Part shown: positions 1 through 8,209 of the stretch, one piece after another
Position numbering within the stretch: position 1 is the stretch's first letter
Layout of the letters: each line of letters begins with the position of its first letter
Source: an uncultured bacterium
Lineage (GTDB): Bacteria; Planctomycetota; UBA8108
Direction of reading: 5' to 3'
DNA length: 32,904 nt
Assembly (NCBI GenBank): GCA_913042995.1
Contig: CAJWMA010000006.1
Location: forward strand, 1 to 32,904
Program-made: the position numbers and the translations under genes
Notes under the pieces: generated by a model
The model's database searches: none
Told to the model about the DNA's origin: nothing
What the model saw: the letters and a program-made list of their open reading frames with translations, nothing else

Positions 1-356
1 CGAATTCCGGCTCGCTCATGATTGGCGACAAGGGAATGATGTACTCGCCGAATGACTACGGCAGCGGCTGGACGCTCTTCCCCGAGGAGTTCAAAAAAGG
101 GTACAAGGAGCCGACTCCCTGGATTCCCCGCTCCCCGGGCCACGCCCAGGAATGGATCAATGCCTGCAAGGGCGGCCCGGCGGCGATGTCGAACTTCGAC
201 TACGCCGCCCTGCTCACCGAGACGATCCTGCTTGGCAACCTGGCCATGAAGGTCGACGGCAAGATCGAGTGGGACGGTCCCAACCTCAAGTCGCCGAATT
301 CGCCCGAGGCGAACAAGTTCGTCCACTACGAGTACCGCAAGGGCTACGAGCTCTAG
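1..356 (+). CDS. Gfo/Idh/MocA family oxidoreductase, C-terminal part (gene begins upstream of window)
   Basis: Frame is open from the window edge (NSGSLMIGDKGMMYSPNDYGSGW...), ending ...SNFDYAALLTETILLGNLAMKVDGKIEWDGPNLKSPNSPEANKFVHYEYRKGYEL, typical of the C-terminus of planctomycete-type Gfo/Idh/MocA proteins. Confidence 0.85.
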   Translation, partial: NSGSLMIGDKGMMYSPNDYGSGWTLFPEEFKKGYKEPTPWIPRSPGHAQEWINACKGGPAAMSNFDYAALLTETILLGNLAMKVDGKIEWDGPNLKSPNSPEANKFVHYEYRKGYEL

Positions 357-383
357 GGAGACCGGCAGGTCACCTGGAGTTGT

Positions 384-423
384 AACCGGGCCCGTCTCCT
401 GCTGGAGACGGGCCCGGTTTTTT
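384..423 (+). terminator. Rho-independent terminator after the oxidoreductase gene
   Basis: Perfect 14-bp stem CCGGGCCCGTCTCC (386-399), TGCT loop, GGAGACGGGCCCGG (404-417), followed by TTTTTT (418-423). Confidence 0.93.
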
Positions 424-455
424 CTGAACTCCCCCATCCCCCAAGGAGAATCCCT

Positions 456-1991
456 GTGAGCCAGTTCGCCACCCTCGACTGGGCCATCGTGATCCTCTAC
501 CTCCTGGGCTCAGCCGCCATCGGTATCTGGAGCCGGCGCTACGTCAAGAATATGAGCGACTTCGTGGTGGCTGGCCGGTCGCTGAAATCGCACCTCGGGA
601 TCGCCACCATGATCGGCACCGAGCTCGGGCTGGTGACGGTGATGTTCGCCGCCCAGAAGGGCTTCACCGGCGGCTTCGCGGCTTTTCACATTGCCCTCAG
701 CGCCGGTGTCGTCTGCCTGGTGGTCGGCTGGAGCGGATTCATCGTCGTACCTCTTCGCAGGATGGGAGTCATGACCATCCCCGAGTTCTACGAGAGGCGC
801 TTCGGACGCGGTGTGCGCATCCTCGGAGGTCTCATCCTGGCACTGTCGGGGATCCTCAACATGGGAATGTTCCTCAAGGCCGGCTCGATCTTCGTTGTCG
901 AAGTTACCGGGCTCGAGGGAACCACCATCAAGTGGGTCATGACCGCCCTGCTTGGACTCGTGCTCTTCTACACGATTCTCGGCGGCATGTTCTCCATCGT
1001 GCTGACCGACTACGTGCAGTTCGTGGTGCTCTCCTTCGGCCTCATCGTCACCACCCTCTTCGCCATCCAGGAGCTTGGCTGGCAGAACATCGTCAATGGG
1101 GTGGAGAAGCTCAAGGGCGCCGGTGGCTTTGACCCGATCGCCAGCGAGGCATTCGGTCTGGACTACGTAGTCTGGATGATCTTCCTCGGATTGGTGTCCT
1201 GCGCGATCTGGCAGACCGCGGTGATGAGAGCCTGCTCGGCGCGAAGCGTCGAGGACGTCAAGCGGATCTACGCCTGGAGCTCGATCGGCTTCCTGGTCCG
1301 CTTCCTGGTGCCCAACTTTCTCGGCCTCTGCGCGCTGGTTTACTTCGCCGATCACGCGGAGCTCTTTCCCGAGGGCCTCGAAGGTGAAGGCGGCAGCGGC
1401 CTCCAGGCCATGCCCCGGTTCCTCGGCCACCTGCTGCCAAGCGGCCTGCTCGGACTGGTGGCGGCCGGAATGCTGGCCGCCTTCATGTCCACTCATGACA
1501 GCTACCTGCTGTGTTGGAGCTCTGTGCTCACCCAGGATGTCATCGCGCCGCTTGGGGGCGACCGCATGTCAAACCGCAGCCGCCTGAACCTGACACGCCT
1601 GCTGATCTTCGCCATCGGCATCTTCCTGCTCATCTGGAGCCTCTGGTACGAACTCCGCCAGGACCTCTGGGACTACATGGCCATCACGGGCGCCATCTAC
1701 TTTACCGGCGCCTTCGCCCTGCTGGTGGCGGGTCTCTACTGGAAAAAAGCGAGCCGGGTCGGCGCCTACCTTGCCCTCGTGGTCGGACTTTCAGCTGTGC
1801 TGGGCCTCAAGCCCATCCAGGAGACCGTCCAGAAAATCCTGGGTGTCGGGCTCGAGTGGGATGGTGAAATCATAGGCATCTCAACCGTCGCGGCCAGCTC
1901 GTTGGTGATGGTCCTCGGCTCGCTGGCCTTCCCGGACCGTCGGGGGCCGGAGCCCTGCGATGAAACCGCCAAGAGGGAGGTGACGACATGA
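456..1991 (+). CDS. Sodium:solute symporter (SSS family)
   Basis: 511-aa multi-TM protein, MSQFATLDWAIVILYLLGSAAIGIWSRRYVKNMSDFVVAGRSL... ; GTG start preceded by AAGGAG. Confidence 0.93.
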   Translation: MSQFATLDWAIVILYLLGSAAIGIWSRRYVKNMSDFVVAGRSLKSHLGIATMIGTELGLVTVMFAAQKGFTGGFAAFHIALSAGVVCLVVGWSGFIVVPLRRMGVMTIPEFYERRFGRGVRILGGLILALSGILNMGMFLKAGSIFVVEVTGLEGTTIKWVMTALLGLVLFYTILGGMFSIVLTDYVQFVVLSFGLIVTTLFAIQELGWQNIVNGVEKLKGAGGFDPIASEAFGLDYVVWMIFLGLVSCAIWQTAVMRACSARSVEDVKRIYAWSSIGFLVRFLVPNFLGLCALVYFADHAELFPEGLEGEGGSGLQAMPRFLGHLLPSGLLGLVAAGMLAAFMSTHDSYLLCWSSVLTQDVIAPLGGDRMSNRSRLNLTRLLIFAIGIFLLIWSLWYELRQDLWDYMAITGAIYFTGAFALLVAGLYWKKASRVGAYLALVVGLSAVLGLKPIQETVQKILGVGLEWDGEIIGISTVAASSLVMVLGSLAFPDRRGPEPCDETAKREVTT

Positions 1992-2155
1992 TAGAATCCT
2001 GGGCAACCTTCTGGGGCTGGACCCTTGGCGCCAGCCTCGTGATCTTCGCGGTGATCTCTGTGGTCGTCACCATCGGCGGATTCCGCGACATCCGGGCCCT
2101 GCTGGCTAAAGCCTCCGACAACGAAGAAAACGGCCCCGAAGGTGACGAAGAATGA
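1988..2155 (+). CDS. 55-aa single-TM small protein, candidate symporter accessory protein
   Basis: Read directly from sequence (below the ORF-track length cutoff): MIESWATFWGWTLGASLVIFAVISVVVTIGGFRDIRALLAKASDNEENGPEGDEE*. ATGA overlap with the SSS stop (1988-1991) and ATGA overlap with the downstream CehA-like start (2152-2155). Confidence 0.85.
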   Translation: MIESWATFWGWTLGASLVIFAVISVVVTIGGFRDIRALLAKASDNEENGPEGDEE

Positions 2156-4236
2156 ACCGGCTCTTCACAACGGCCGCCGCCCTCGCCCTGCTGCTGGCTG
2201 TCCGCCCCGCCGAAGGAGAAACACTCGATGGCAAGCTTCACCATCTGCGCTCCGGCAAGACCCGTGAATGGAGCGCGTTCCCCGTCAGCGCCGAAGGTGA
2301 CCGGCTCGAGCTGAGCTTCCAGGCGGCGAAGAATGCCGCCGCCGTGACGCTGGTGCTGCGCCAGCGTGACGTCAAGATGGCGTGGAGGGTGGAGCTCAAC
2401 AGGAAACGCCTCGGCCAGTTGGCTCGCGATGAGAACGACCAGCTCATTCGATTTACGGTTCCGCCCGGAGCGCTCCAGGACGGCGCCAACCAGCTGCGGA
2501 TCACCCCCTCGGCTCAACACGGCGATGACATGCTCGTTGGCGAGATCCGTCTCGAACCGCGCGCTCCAGCCGTCTTCCTCCACGAGGCCAAAGTCCATAT
2601 CCGGGTGCTTGATTCCGACAGCGGCAAACCGCTGCCCTGCAGGTTGACCATAGCGGCCGACTCAGGCGCCCTGGCGCTCGTCGGCGCTGAATCGAACGAA
2701 CGCCTGGCCGTACGCACGGGCGTGATCTACACAGCCGACGGCGAGGCGGGCTTCGGACTCGAAAGCGGCGAATACACCATCTGGGCCGGACGGGGCTTCG
2801 AGTACGGAATCGACAAGACCATCATCAAGGTCAAGCCCGGCGACCGGGTGAGCCGCACCCTGAAGATTCGCCGCGAGGTGCCGACGCCCGGGCTGGTAAG
2901 CTGCGACACCCACATCCACACCGTGACCCACTCCGGCCACGGCGACTGCGATATGCCCGAGCGCATGATCACCATCGCCGGCGAGGGTCTCGAACTTCCC
3001 ATCGCCACCGACCACAACAAACACATCGACTACGTGCCCACGGCGCGCAAGCTTGGCCTCCTGCGTTATTTCACACCGGTCATCGGTAACGAGGTCACCA
3101 CCCGCCATGGTCACTTCAACGTCTTTCCGATCGCGGCGGGCGTCAAGCCCCCGGACCACACTCCGGAGGACTGGAAAACGATCTTCGAGAACATCCGCGG
3201 CGCCGGCGGGGGGAAGCCCCAGGTGGTGATCCTCAACCATCCACGCGATGTCCATGGCGGCTACCGGCCGCTGGGTCCCCTGCACCACAACGAAGCGGCC
3301 GGACAAAACATCGACGGGGAGCGACTCGAGGCCAACGCCATCGAGGTCATCAACTCCGCCGCGCTTCACTCCGACCCGCTGCGGATCTTTCGCGACTGGA
3401 TGGCCATGCTGAACAGCGGCATGCGGCTCACCCCGATCGGCTCGAGCGACTCGCATGAGGTCTCAACCAAGATCGTCGGACAGGGGAGAACCTACATCTC
3501 CTGCGCTGACGGCAACCCGGGAAAGATTGACGTGGAGGGCGCCGTGAAGGCGCTGCTGGCTGGCAGGGTCTCGGTCTGCCTGGGACTGCTCGCCACCATT
3601 ACCGTAGATGGCCAACACGGCCCCGGCGACCTGGCCCCGGCAAACGATGAGCTCCGTGTAGAGCTCGAGGTTCTTGGTCCCTCGTGGTCCCGGCCAGGCA
3701 AGGTCCGGCTCTTCAGCAACGGGCTGGTGATTCGCGAGGCGGACATCCCCGTGGCCGCGGCCCGACGCCCGGGCAGCAAATGGAAGAAAACCTGGGTCAT
3801 ACCCAGGCCGCTCCACGACGTCCACCTTGTCGCCGCCGTCACCGGAAAGAGTGACGCCTTTCCCTTTCATCCGATCGCCAAGACCTACCAGCCTGTTACG
3901 CCGGATTGGCGGCCGTATATTTTCGGCTCCACCGGCGCCGTCTGGATCGACGGCGATGGCGATGGCAAGCCGACCAGCGCGCGACGCCATGCGGCGCGGA
4001 TCGCCGACAGCGTCGAAGACTCTCTCTCCGCTGTTGTCGACAAGCTCGCCGTCTGCGACGAGGCGGTCTCCACCCAGGCGGCCGCCGAGCTGGAGGCCCG
4101 GGGGGTCGACATCGACAGTGACAAGGCCCGCCGCCGCATAGCAGGCGGCTCCAGGGCCGCCAGGCGGGGCTTCAAGGCCTACCTGGACGCGAAGGCCAAC
4201 TCGAAAGCCGCCGTCGAAGCCGCCTCGCGGAAATAA
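2152..4236 (+). CDS. CehA/McbA family metallohydrolase (PHP-type), secreted
   Basis: 694 aa with signal peptide; metal-ligand motifs DTHIHTVTHSGHGD, ATDHNKHIDY, GNEVTTRHGHFN, NHPRD, GSSDSHE; C-terminal DGDGDGK motif. Confidence 0.88.
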   Translation: MNRLFTTAAALALLLAVRPAEGETLDGKLHHLRSGKTREWSAFPVSAEGDRLELSFQAAKNAAAVTLVLRQRDVKMAWRVELNRKRLGQLARDENDQLIRFTVPPGALQDGANQLRITPSAQHGDDMLVGEIRLEPRAPAVFLHEAKVHIRVLDSDSGKPLPCRLTIAADSGALALVGAESNERLAVRTGVIYTADGEAGFGLESGEYTIWAGRGFEYGIDKTIIKVKPGDRVSRTLKIRREVPTPGLVSCDTHIHTVTHSGHGDCDMPERMITIAGEGLELPIATDHNKHIDYVPTARKLGLLRYFTPVIGNEVTTRHGHFNVFPIAAGVKPPDHTPEDWKTIFENIRGAGGGKPQVVILNHPRDVHGGYRPLGPLHHNEAAGQNIDGERLEANAIEVINSAALHSDPLRIFRDWMAMLNSGMRLTPIGSSDSHEVSTKIVGQGRTYISCADGNPGKIDVEGAVKALLAGRVSVCLGLLATITVDGQHGPGDLAPANDELRVELEVLGPSWSRPGKVRLFSNGLVIREADIPVAAARRPGSKWKKTWVIPRPLHDVHLVAAVTGKSDAFPFHPIAKTYQPVTPDWRPYIFGSTGAVWIDGDGDGKPTSARRHAARIADSVEDSLSAVVDKLAVCDEAVSTQAAAELEARGVDIDSDKARRRIAGGSRAARRGFKAYLDAKANSKAAVEAASRK

Positions 4237-4245
4237 ACGCTCCCC

Positions 4246-7200
4246 TCAAGGGGCGCAGGCGTCCTCGCAGCCCGGAATCGGTACGCATTCGGTACCCAGC
4301 ACCGGCGGCGCGCCTCCCTGGTAGAGGAAGTTGAGCACGTAGATCGCGTCCGCCATGTGGATCGTTCCACCGCCATCGCTGTCGAGAAGCGCGCGGTTGC
4401 CTTCATCTGCTGCCGAACCATCCCCGCAGGGCAGCTCAGCCGGGGCGCCCTGGAAGAGATAGGTCAGGACCGAGACCGCATCGGAGAGATTCAGCTGGCC
4501 ATCCTGGTTGACGTCGCCGGGCATCTGCAATCCTCCGCCGGGCTCGACCTCTCCATCGTCCGCGGCGCCCGGCGTCCCCAGGCGTCTCGAGCTCGCTCTC
4601 CAGCTCGCCTCTTCACCCCAGCCCTCCAGCGGCAGGCTCGTATCACGGATCACCAATGAGTAGCCTTCGCCATCGGTCTGCGGGTGCCAGGTGTCGCTGT
4701 AGGAAAAGTTGTGGATCGGAACCTCCAGCTCGCCGAGGAATTCAATCGTCTCGGTTCTGTCGCTGAAGCTGCCGGAGAAGTCTCCCAGGACCGTGATCCC
4801 CTCGGTGCCGTAGCGCGCGGTGAAGGCCTCGAGATCTCCGACGAGAACGCCATACTCGCCCGCGCCGAGCACCTGGCCCTCCTCGAACTCGAAGCGTACC
4901 CCCCGGCTGAATTTCATGCCCGCCAGGTCGAGAGGTTCCGTCCCGATATTCTGAAACTCGATGAATTCCATATTCGTGGCGCTGAAATTGTCTTCCGGGT
5001 CTTCCGCGAGGGTCGGATCGGGCGGGTGATACATCAGCTCGGTGATGCGCAGGGTCGGGATGCCGGTAACGAAAACCGCGCTGCGGGGCAGACTCCAGAA
5101 CTCCGGCCCGCTCCGAACCCGGGCGGTTACCTGGGTATTCTCGGACAAGACGATCGGGGCCTCGTAGAGAAGGGCCGCCTCCCCCAGCACCGCCCGCGGC
5201 CCCTTCGGGTCGCTGCCATCGAGCGTGTAGTAGATCTGCCCTTCATCCCCCGAGGTGATCGACAATTCGAAACCCGGGTCGATGAAGCCTCCGTTGGAGC
5301 TGAACTCGGGTCTTGTCGGCAGGCCGATCAGCTGCCCATCCATCCAGGCGACCCGGTTCTCGAGCCAGTTGCTCATCCAGCTGATCTCGTCCTCCCAGGT
5401 CGGGGCGATGTAGAAGTTCGGCCAGACATAGCTGCCAAGAATGTTCCATCTCTGGAAATTGCGCTCCTGCGACTCGCGCAGCTTCCCGGCCCACTGGTCG
5501 ACCGTCCCGAGCAGGTAGTCGAGGCTGAACAGCTCGCCCCTGAGCTGGCGCCAGCGCTCACTGTACATGGCCCGGAAGCCCCGGGTGTCCTGGAAGAGCC
5601 TGGCATACCAGGGATAATCACCGGCGCCCAGCTGCGGATAGTACCAGCCAACCGGGTTGCCCCCATTGAGATAGTTGGCGTTGCCGAGGGAGAGATTGTA
5701 ATCCCAGATGGGGCCCATCCTGAGCCTGCCGCCGCGCGGCTTGTACATGAAGGTGCTCAATCGGTAGCCGTCGATGTTCTTGGCTATCTCAACCATGATG
5801 TGATGGTCGATAAAAGACATCACGTCGATGTGGGCGGCGTACCCGGCCTCAGGATCAGTAAAGTTGGCCCCGTAAAGAGCGGCCTCAAAGGCGTTGAGAT
5901 AATTGCGGATGTAGGTGCGCTGCGCCGGGCGGATGAGCCTCTCCTTGGGATAGAAATAGGCCAGCCTCTGCCCTCGGCTGGTGGTCAGGCCTGTATCACC
6001 GGGGTCGAGACGATCCTTCTTGAGAATATAGCCGCCGGTAACCTCGGGAGCGCTCTCGTCACCCGGCAGGAGCCTCTCGATGTCAACCCGGTCACCATCT
6101 CTCTTGATCTTCTCCATGAAGACATACACGCCCATGTACTCCGCCGGCGAAGAGCCGATGCGGGTGTTGCGGCGGGTGTTCATATAGACCTCGACAAACT
6201 TGGTCCGCACCGCGTATTGCCCGATGTGGTTGCTCCACTGATAGCAGAGAACGTTTCGCATGAGCGATTTGTCGGAATAGGGCGCGTGGAGAATCCAGTC
6301 GGACTCCGCGGGCATCCCCAGGACCGAGACATCCAGATCTTCGTTCGCTTCATCCCAGGTCTCGAAGGCGTACTGCTTCTTGGGGAAGCCCGTCGAACTC
6401 GAGCCCCTCACCTTCATGCCCGCCCTGCCGACATAGTCCGGCTCTCCGGTAATGCTCGCTCGTCCATCCTCACCAACATCGATGAACTGGCAGAAAACCT
6501 GGGTATAGCTGCCCTCCCCGATTCCCCGGCCGAAGGTGTCGATCAGGACGATCGGCAGGTTCGAGGTGAAGGCCTGCACCGAGTCCGAGAGCATCAGGTA
6601 GCTCCTGGAGACCGACTCCCCGGGAAGTGAACCCTCGACCCAGACCCTGGCGGTGAGCGTGGCCGCGGCTGTGACCGCGACGGGGCCGGCATAGACTTCA
6701 GAGCCCGCATCGGGAATCGTCCCATCAAGGGTATAGCGGATCACGGCCCCCTCGCCCTCGGTGGCCAGCTCAACCATCAGGTTGCCGCCATACGCGCCGG
6801 AGTCATGAGAGAAGGTCGGGTCCGGGCTGACCGAATCCACCCCCTGGCGATTCGGACCGCCCGGGGTCGGCTCGACGAAATACTGGCGCACCTCGGCGTT
6901 CACCGGGCCGAGATCGATCAATTCCAGGGTCGGGTTGACCAGGAAATCATTGCTCGTGGTGGAAACGTTGAGACCCTGGATCGCGAGCACGTTAACACCA
7001 TCGCGCAGCAGCGCGGTGTGTTCGGAGAGATCAAACTCCTCAAACTCCAGGGCCCGGGTGTCCGGATTGCTGGTGTCGGCCTCGGAATCCCAGGCCAGCT
7101 CGGCGGGCGGCGGGCCGTTGGCATCAACAATTCTCTCTCCATTGAGAAAGAGAACGAAACCATCATCGTATTGCATGCCGAGCACCATGGAGTCGATCGC

Positions 7201-7917
7201 CGAGCTGTCAGCGACATTGAAGGTCGAACGAATGTAGATCGAGCCGTTCACGCGGTACATGGCCTCCTCGACATCGGTCCCTATCATCGGGGCAAAGCTC
7301 CTGGCGGAGTTGGGGGACCGTTCGAGACCGACGCCGAAGGTGCCCTCGCGCCAGGAAGAGTCATCAAATCCCGGAGCGACCCAGTCGAGACCGGTGGCCG
7401 CATCCGCGGGGACATGGACCCGCACAGCGGTTTCCGAATCGACAACCTGGGTAAATTCCGAGTCTGTCGCCAGCCCCCAGGAAACATCGGACACCTGCCG
7501 CGGATATTGAGGCGCGAAAGCCGCGACAACATTCGACCCATCGGGCGTGATCAGCGCCAGCAGCTCTCCCTGTCTCTCAAGCTTGAAGTTGGTATGAAGC
7601 GGCGAGTTCGGCAGCCGGCGATCCTTGTCTGAGGCGAAAACCAGGAGATAGCGCCGGGGGCCGAGGGTCACCTCGGGAAACTCCCACTTCGTAAGATCCT
7701 CGAGATCGTCGGTCAGCTTGTAGCCGGAAAGATTGATCGCCGTGTCGCTGTTGTTGTAGAGCTCGATCCAATCGCTGTACTCGCCATCCTCATCCTGTAG
7801 ACCAGAACGGTTCAGCGAAAGAATCTCGGTAATCACCAGTCCTTCCTGCCCGTAGGCGGGAACAGAGGCCAGCAGAACCAGCCCTGCCAGCAAACAGCAT
7901 CGGCCTAGATGTCGCAT
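4246..7917 (-). CDS. CotH kinase family protein with lamin-tail domains, chitobiase-like/FN3 repeats and C-terminal dockerin type I
   Basis: ORF track 4246..7941; start refined to MRHLGRCCLLAGLVLLASVPAYG (7917), preceded by a GGAG motif. Contains LVITEILSLNRSG...DWIELYNNS (lamin tail), KVRGSSSTGFPKKQYAFE / DWILHAPYSDKSLMRN / GPIWDYNLSLGN (CotH), YYTLDGSDP repeats, and GDVNQDGQLNLSDAVSVLTYLF (dockerin). Confidence 0.9.
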   Translation of the reverse strand: MRHLGRCCLLAGLVLLASVPAYGQEGLVITEILSLNRSGLQDEDGEYSDWIELYNNSDTAINLSGYKLTDDLEDLTKWEFPEVTLGPRRYLLVFASDKDRRLPNSPLHTNFKLERQGELLALITPDGSNVVAAFAPQYPRQVSDVSWGLATDSEFTQVVDSETAVRVHVPADAATGLDWVAPGFDDSSWREGTFGVGLERSPNSARSFAPMIGTDVEEAMYRVNGSIYIRSTFNVADSSAIDSMVLGMQYDDGFVLFLNGERIVDANGPPPAELAWDSEADTSNPDTRALEFEEFDLSEHTALLRDGVNVLAIQGLNVSTTSNDFLVNPTLELIDLGPVNAEVRQYFVEPTPGGPNRQGVDSVSPDPTFSHDSGAYGGNLMVELATEGEGAVIRYTLDGTIPDAGSEVYAGPVAVTAAATLTARVWVEGSLPGESVSRSYLMLSDSVQAFTSNLPIVLIDTFGRGIGEGSYTQVFCQFIDVGEDGRASITGEPDYVGRAGMKVRGSSSTGFPKKQYAFETWDEANEDLDVSVLGMPAESDWILHAPYSDKSLMRNVLCYQWSNHIGQYAVRTKFVEVYMNTRRNTRIGSSPAEYMGVYVFMEKIKRDGDRVDIERLLPGDESAPEVTGGYILKKDRLDPGDTGLTTSRGQRLAYFYPKERLIRPAQRTYIRNYLNAFEAALYGANFTDPEAGYAAHIDVMSFIDHHIMVEIAKNIDGYRLSTFMYKPRGGRLRMGPIWDYNLSLGNANYLNGGNPVGWYYPQLGAGDYPWYARLFQDTRGFRAMYSERWRQLRGELFSLDYLLGTVDQWAGKLRESQERNFQRWNILGSYVWPNFYIAPTWEDEISWMSNWLENRVAWMDGQLIGLPTRPEFSSNGGFIDPGFELSITSGDEGQIYYTLDGSDPKGPRAVLGEAALLYEAPIVLSENTQVTARVRSGPEFWSLPRSAVFVTGIPTLRITELMYHPPDPTLAEDPEDNFSATNMEFIEFQNIGTEPLDLAGMKFSRGVRFEFEEGQVLGAGEYGVLVGDLEAFTARYGTEGITVLGDFSGSFSDRTETIEFLGELEVPIHNFSYSDTWHPQTDGEGYSLVIRDTSLPLEGWGEEASWRASSRRLGTPGAADDGEVEPGGGLQMPGDVNQDGQLNLSDAVSVLTYLFQGAPAELPCGDGSAADEGNRALLDSDGGGTIHMADAIYVLNFLYQGGAPPVLGTECVPIPGCEDACAP

Positions 7918-8134
7918 TTTCTCGTCTTCTCCGCTCAGCATGACAACCCAGTAATAAGCTGAATCTACGGCTTGCCGGCAACAGGCAGGCTGCGCCTGAC
8001 CGGTTCGGCTCGGTAACTCTCAGACCCCCTCAACCCGACTCAATAATATCCTTCAGGACCGGCGGCTCAAAGTCCCAATTCTTTCCCCCATAAAAGGTTG
8101 AAGCCCTTCCGCTGCGACTGAAGCAGGGCCTTTC

Positions 8135-8151
8135 TGACAACAATCTTGTCA
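8135..8151. promoter_or_regulatory. Palindromic operator-like site TGACAA-CAATC-TTGTCA upstream of the kinase/sigma54 regulator
   Basis: Perfect 6-bp arms, 5-nt spacer; overlaps a possible promoter CTGACA (8134-8139) N18 TAGAAT (8158-8163). Confidence 0.55.
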
Positions 8152-8209
8152 TTATGATAGAATCCGCCTCTGTGCAGATCTCAGGTGCTGTATTCACCCC
8201 GGAAAATTG

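Noticed and set aside
510-1496. 328-aa minus-strand ORF antisense to the symporter
   Set aside because: His/Glu/Gly-rich shadow translation over a clear SSS transporter.
4684-6630. 648-aa plus-strand ORF antisense to the CotH gene
   Set aside because: Overlaps clear CotH/lamin-tail coding sequence on the other strand; no recognisable domain or signal.
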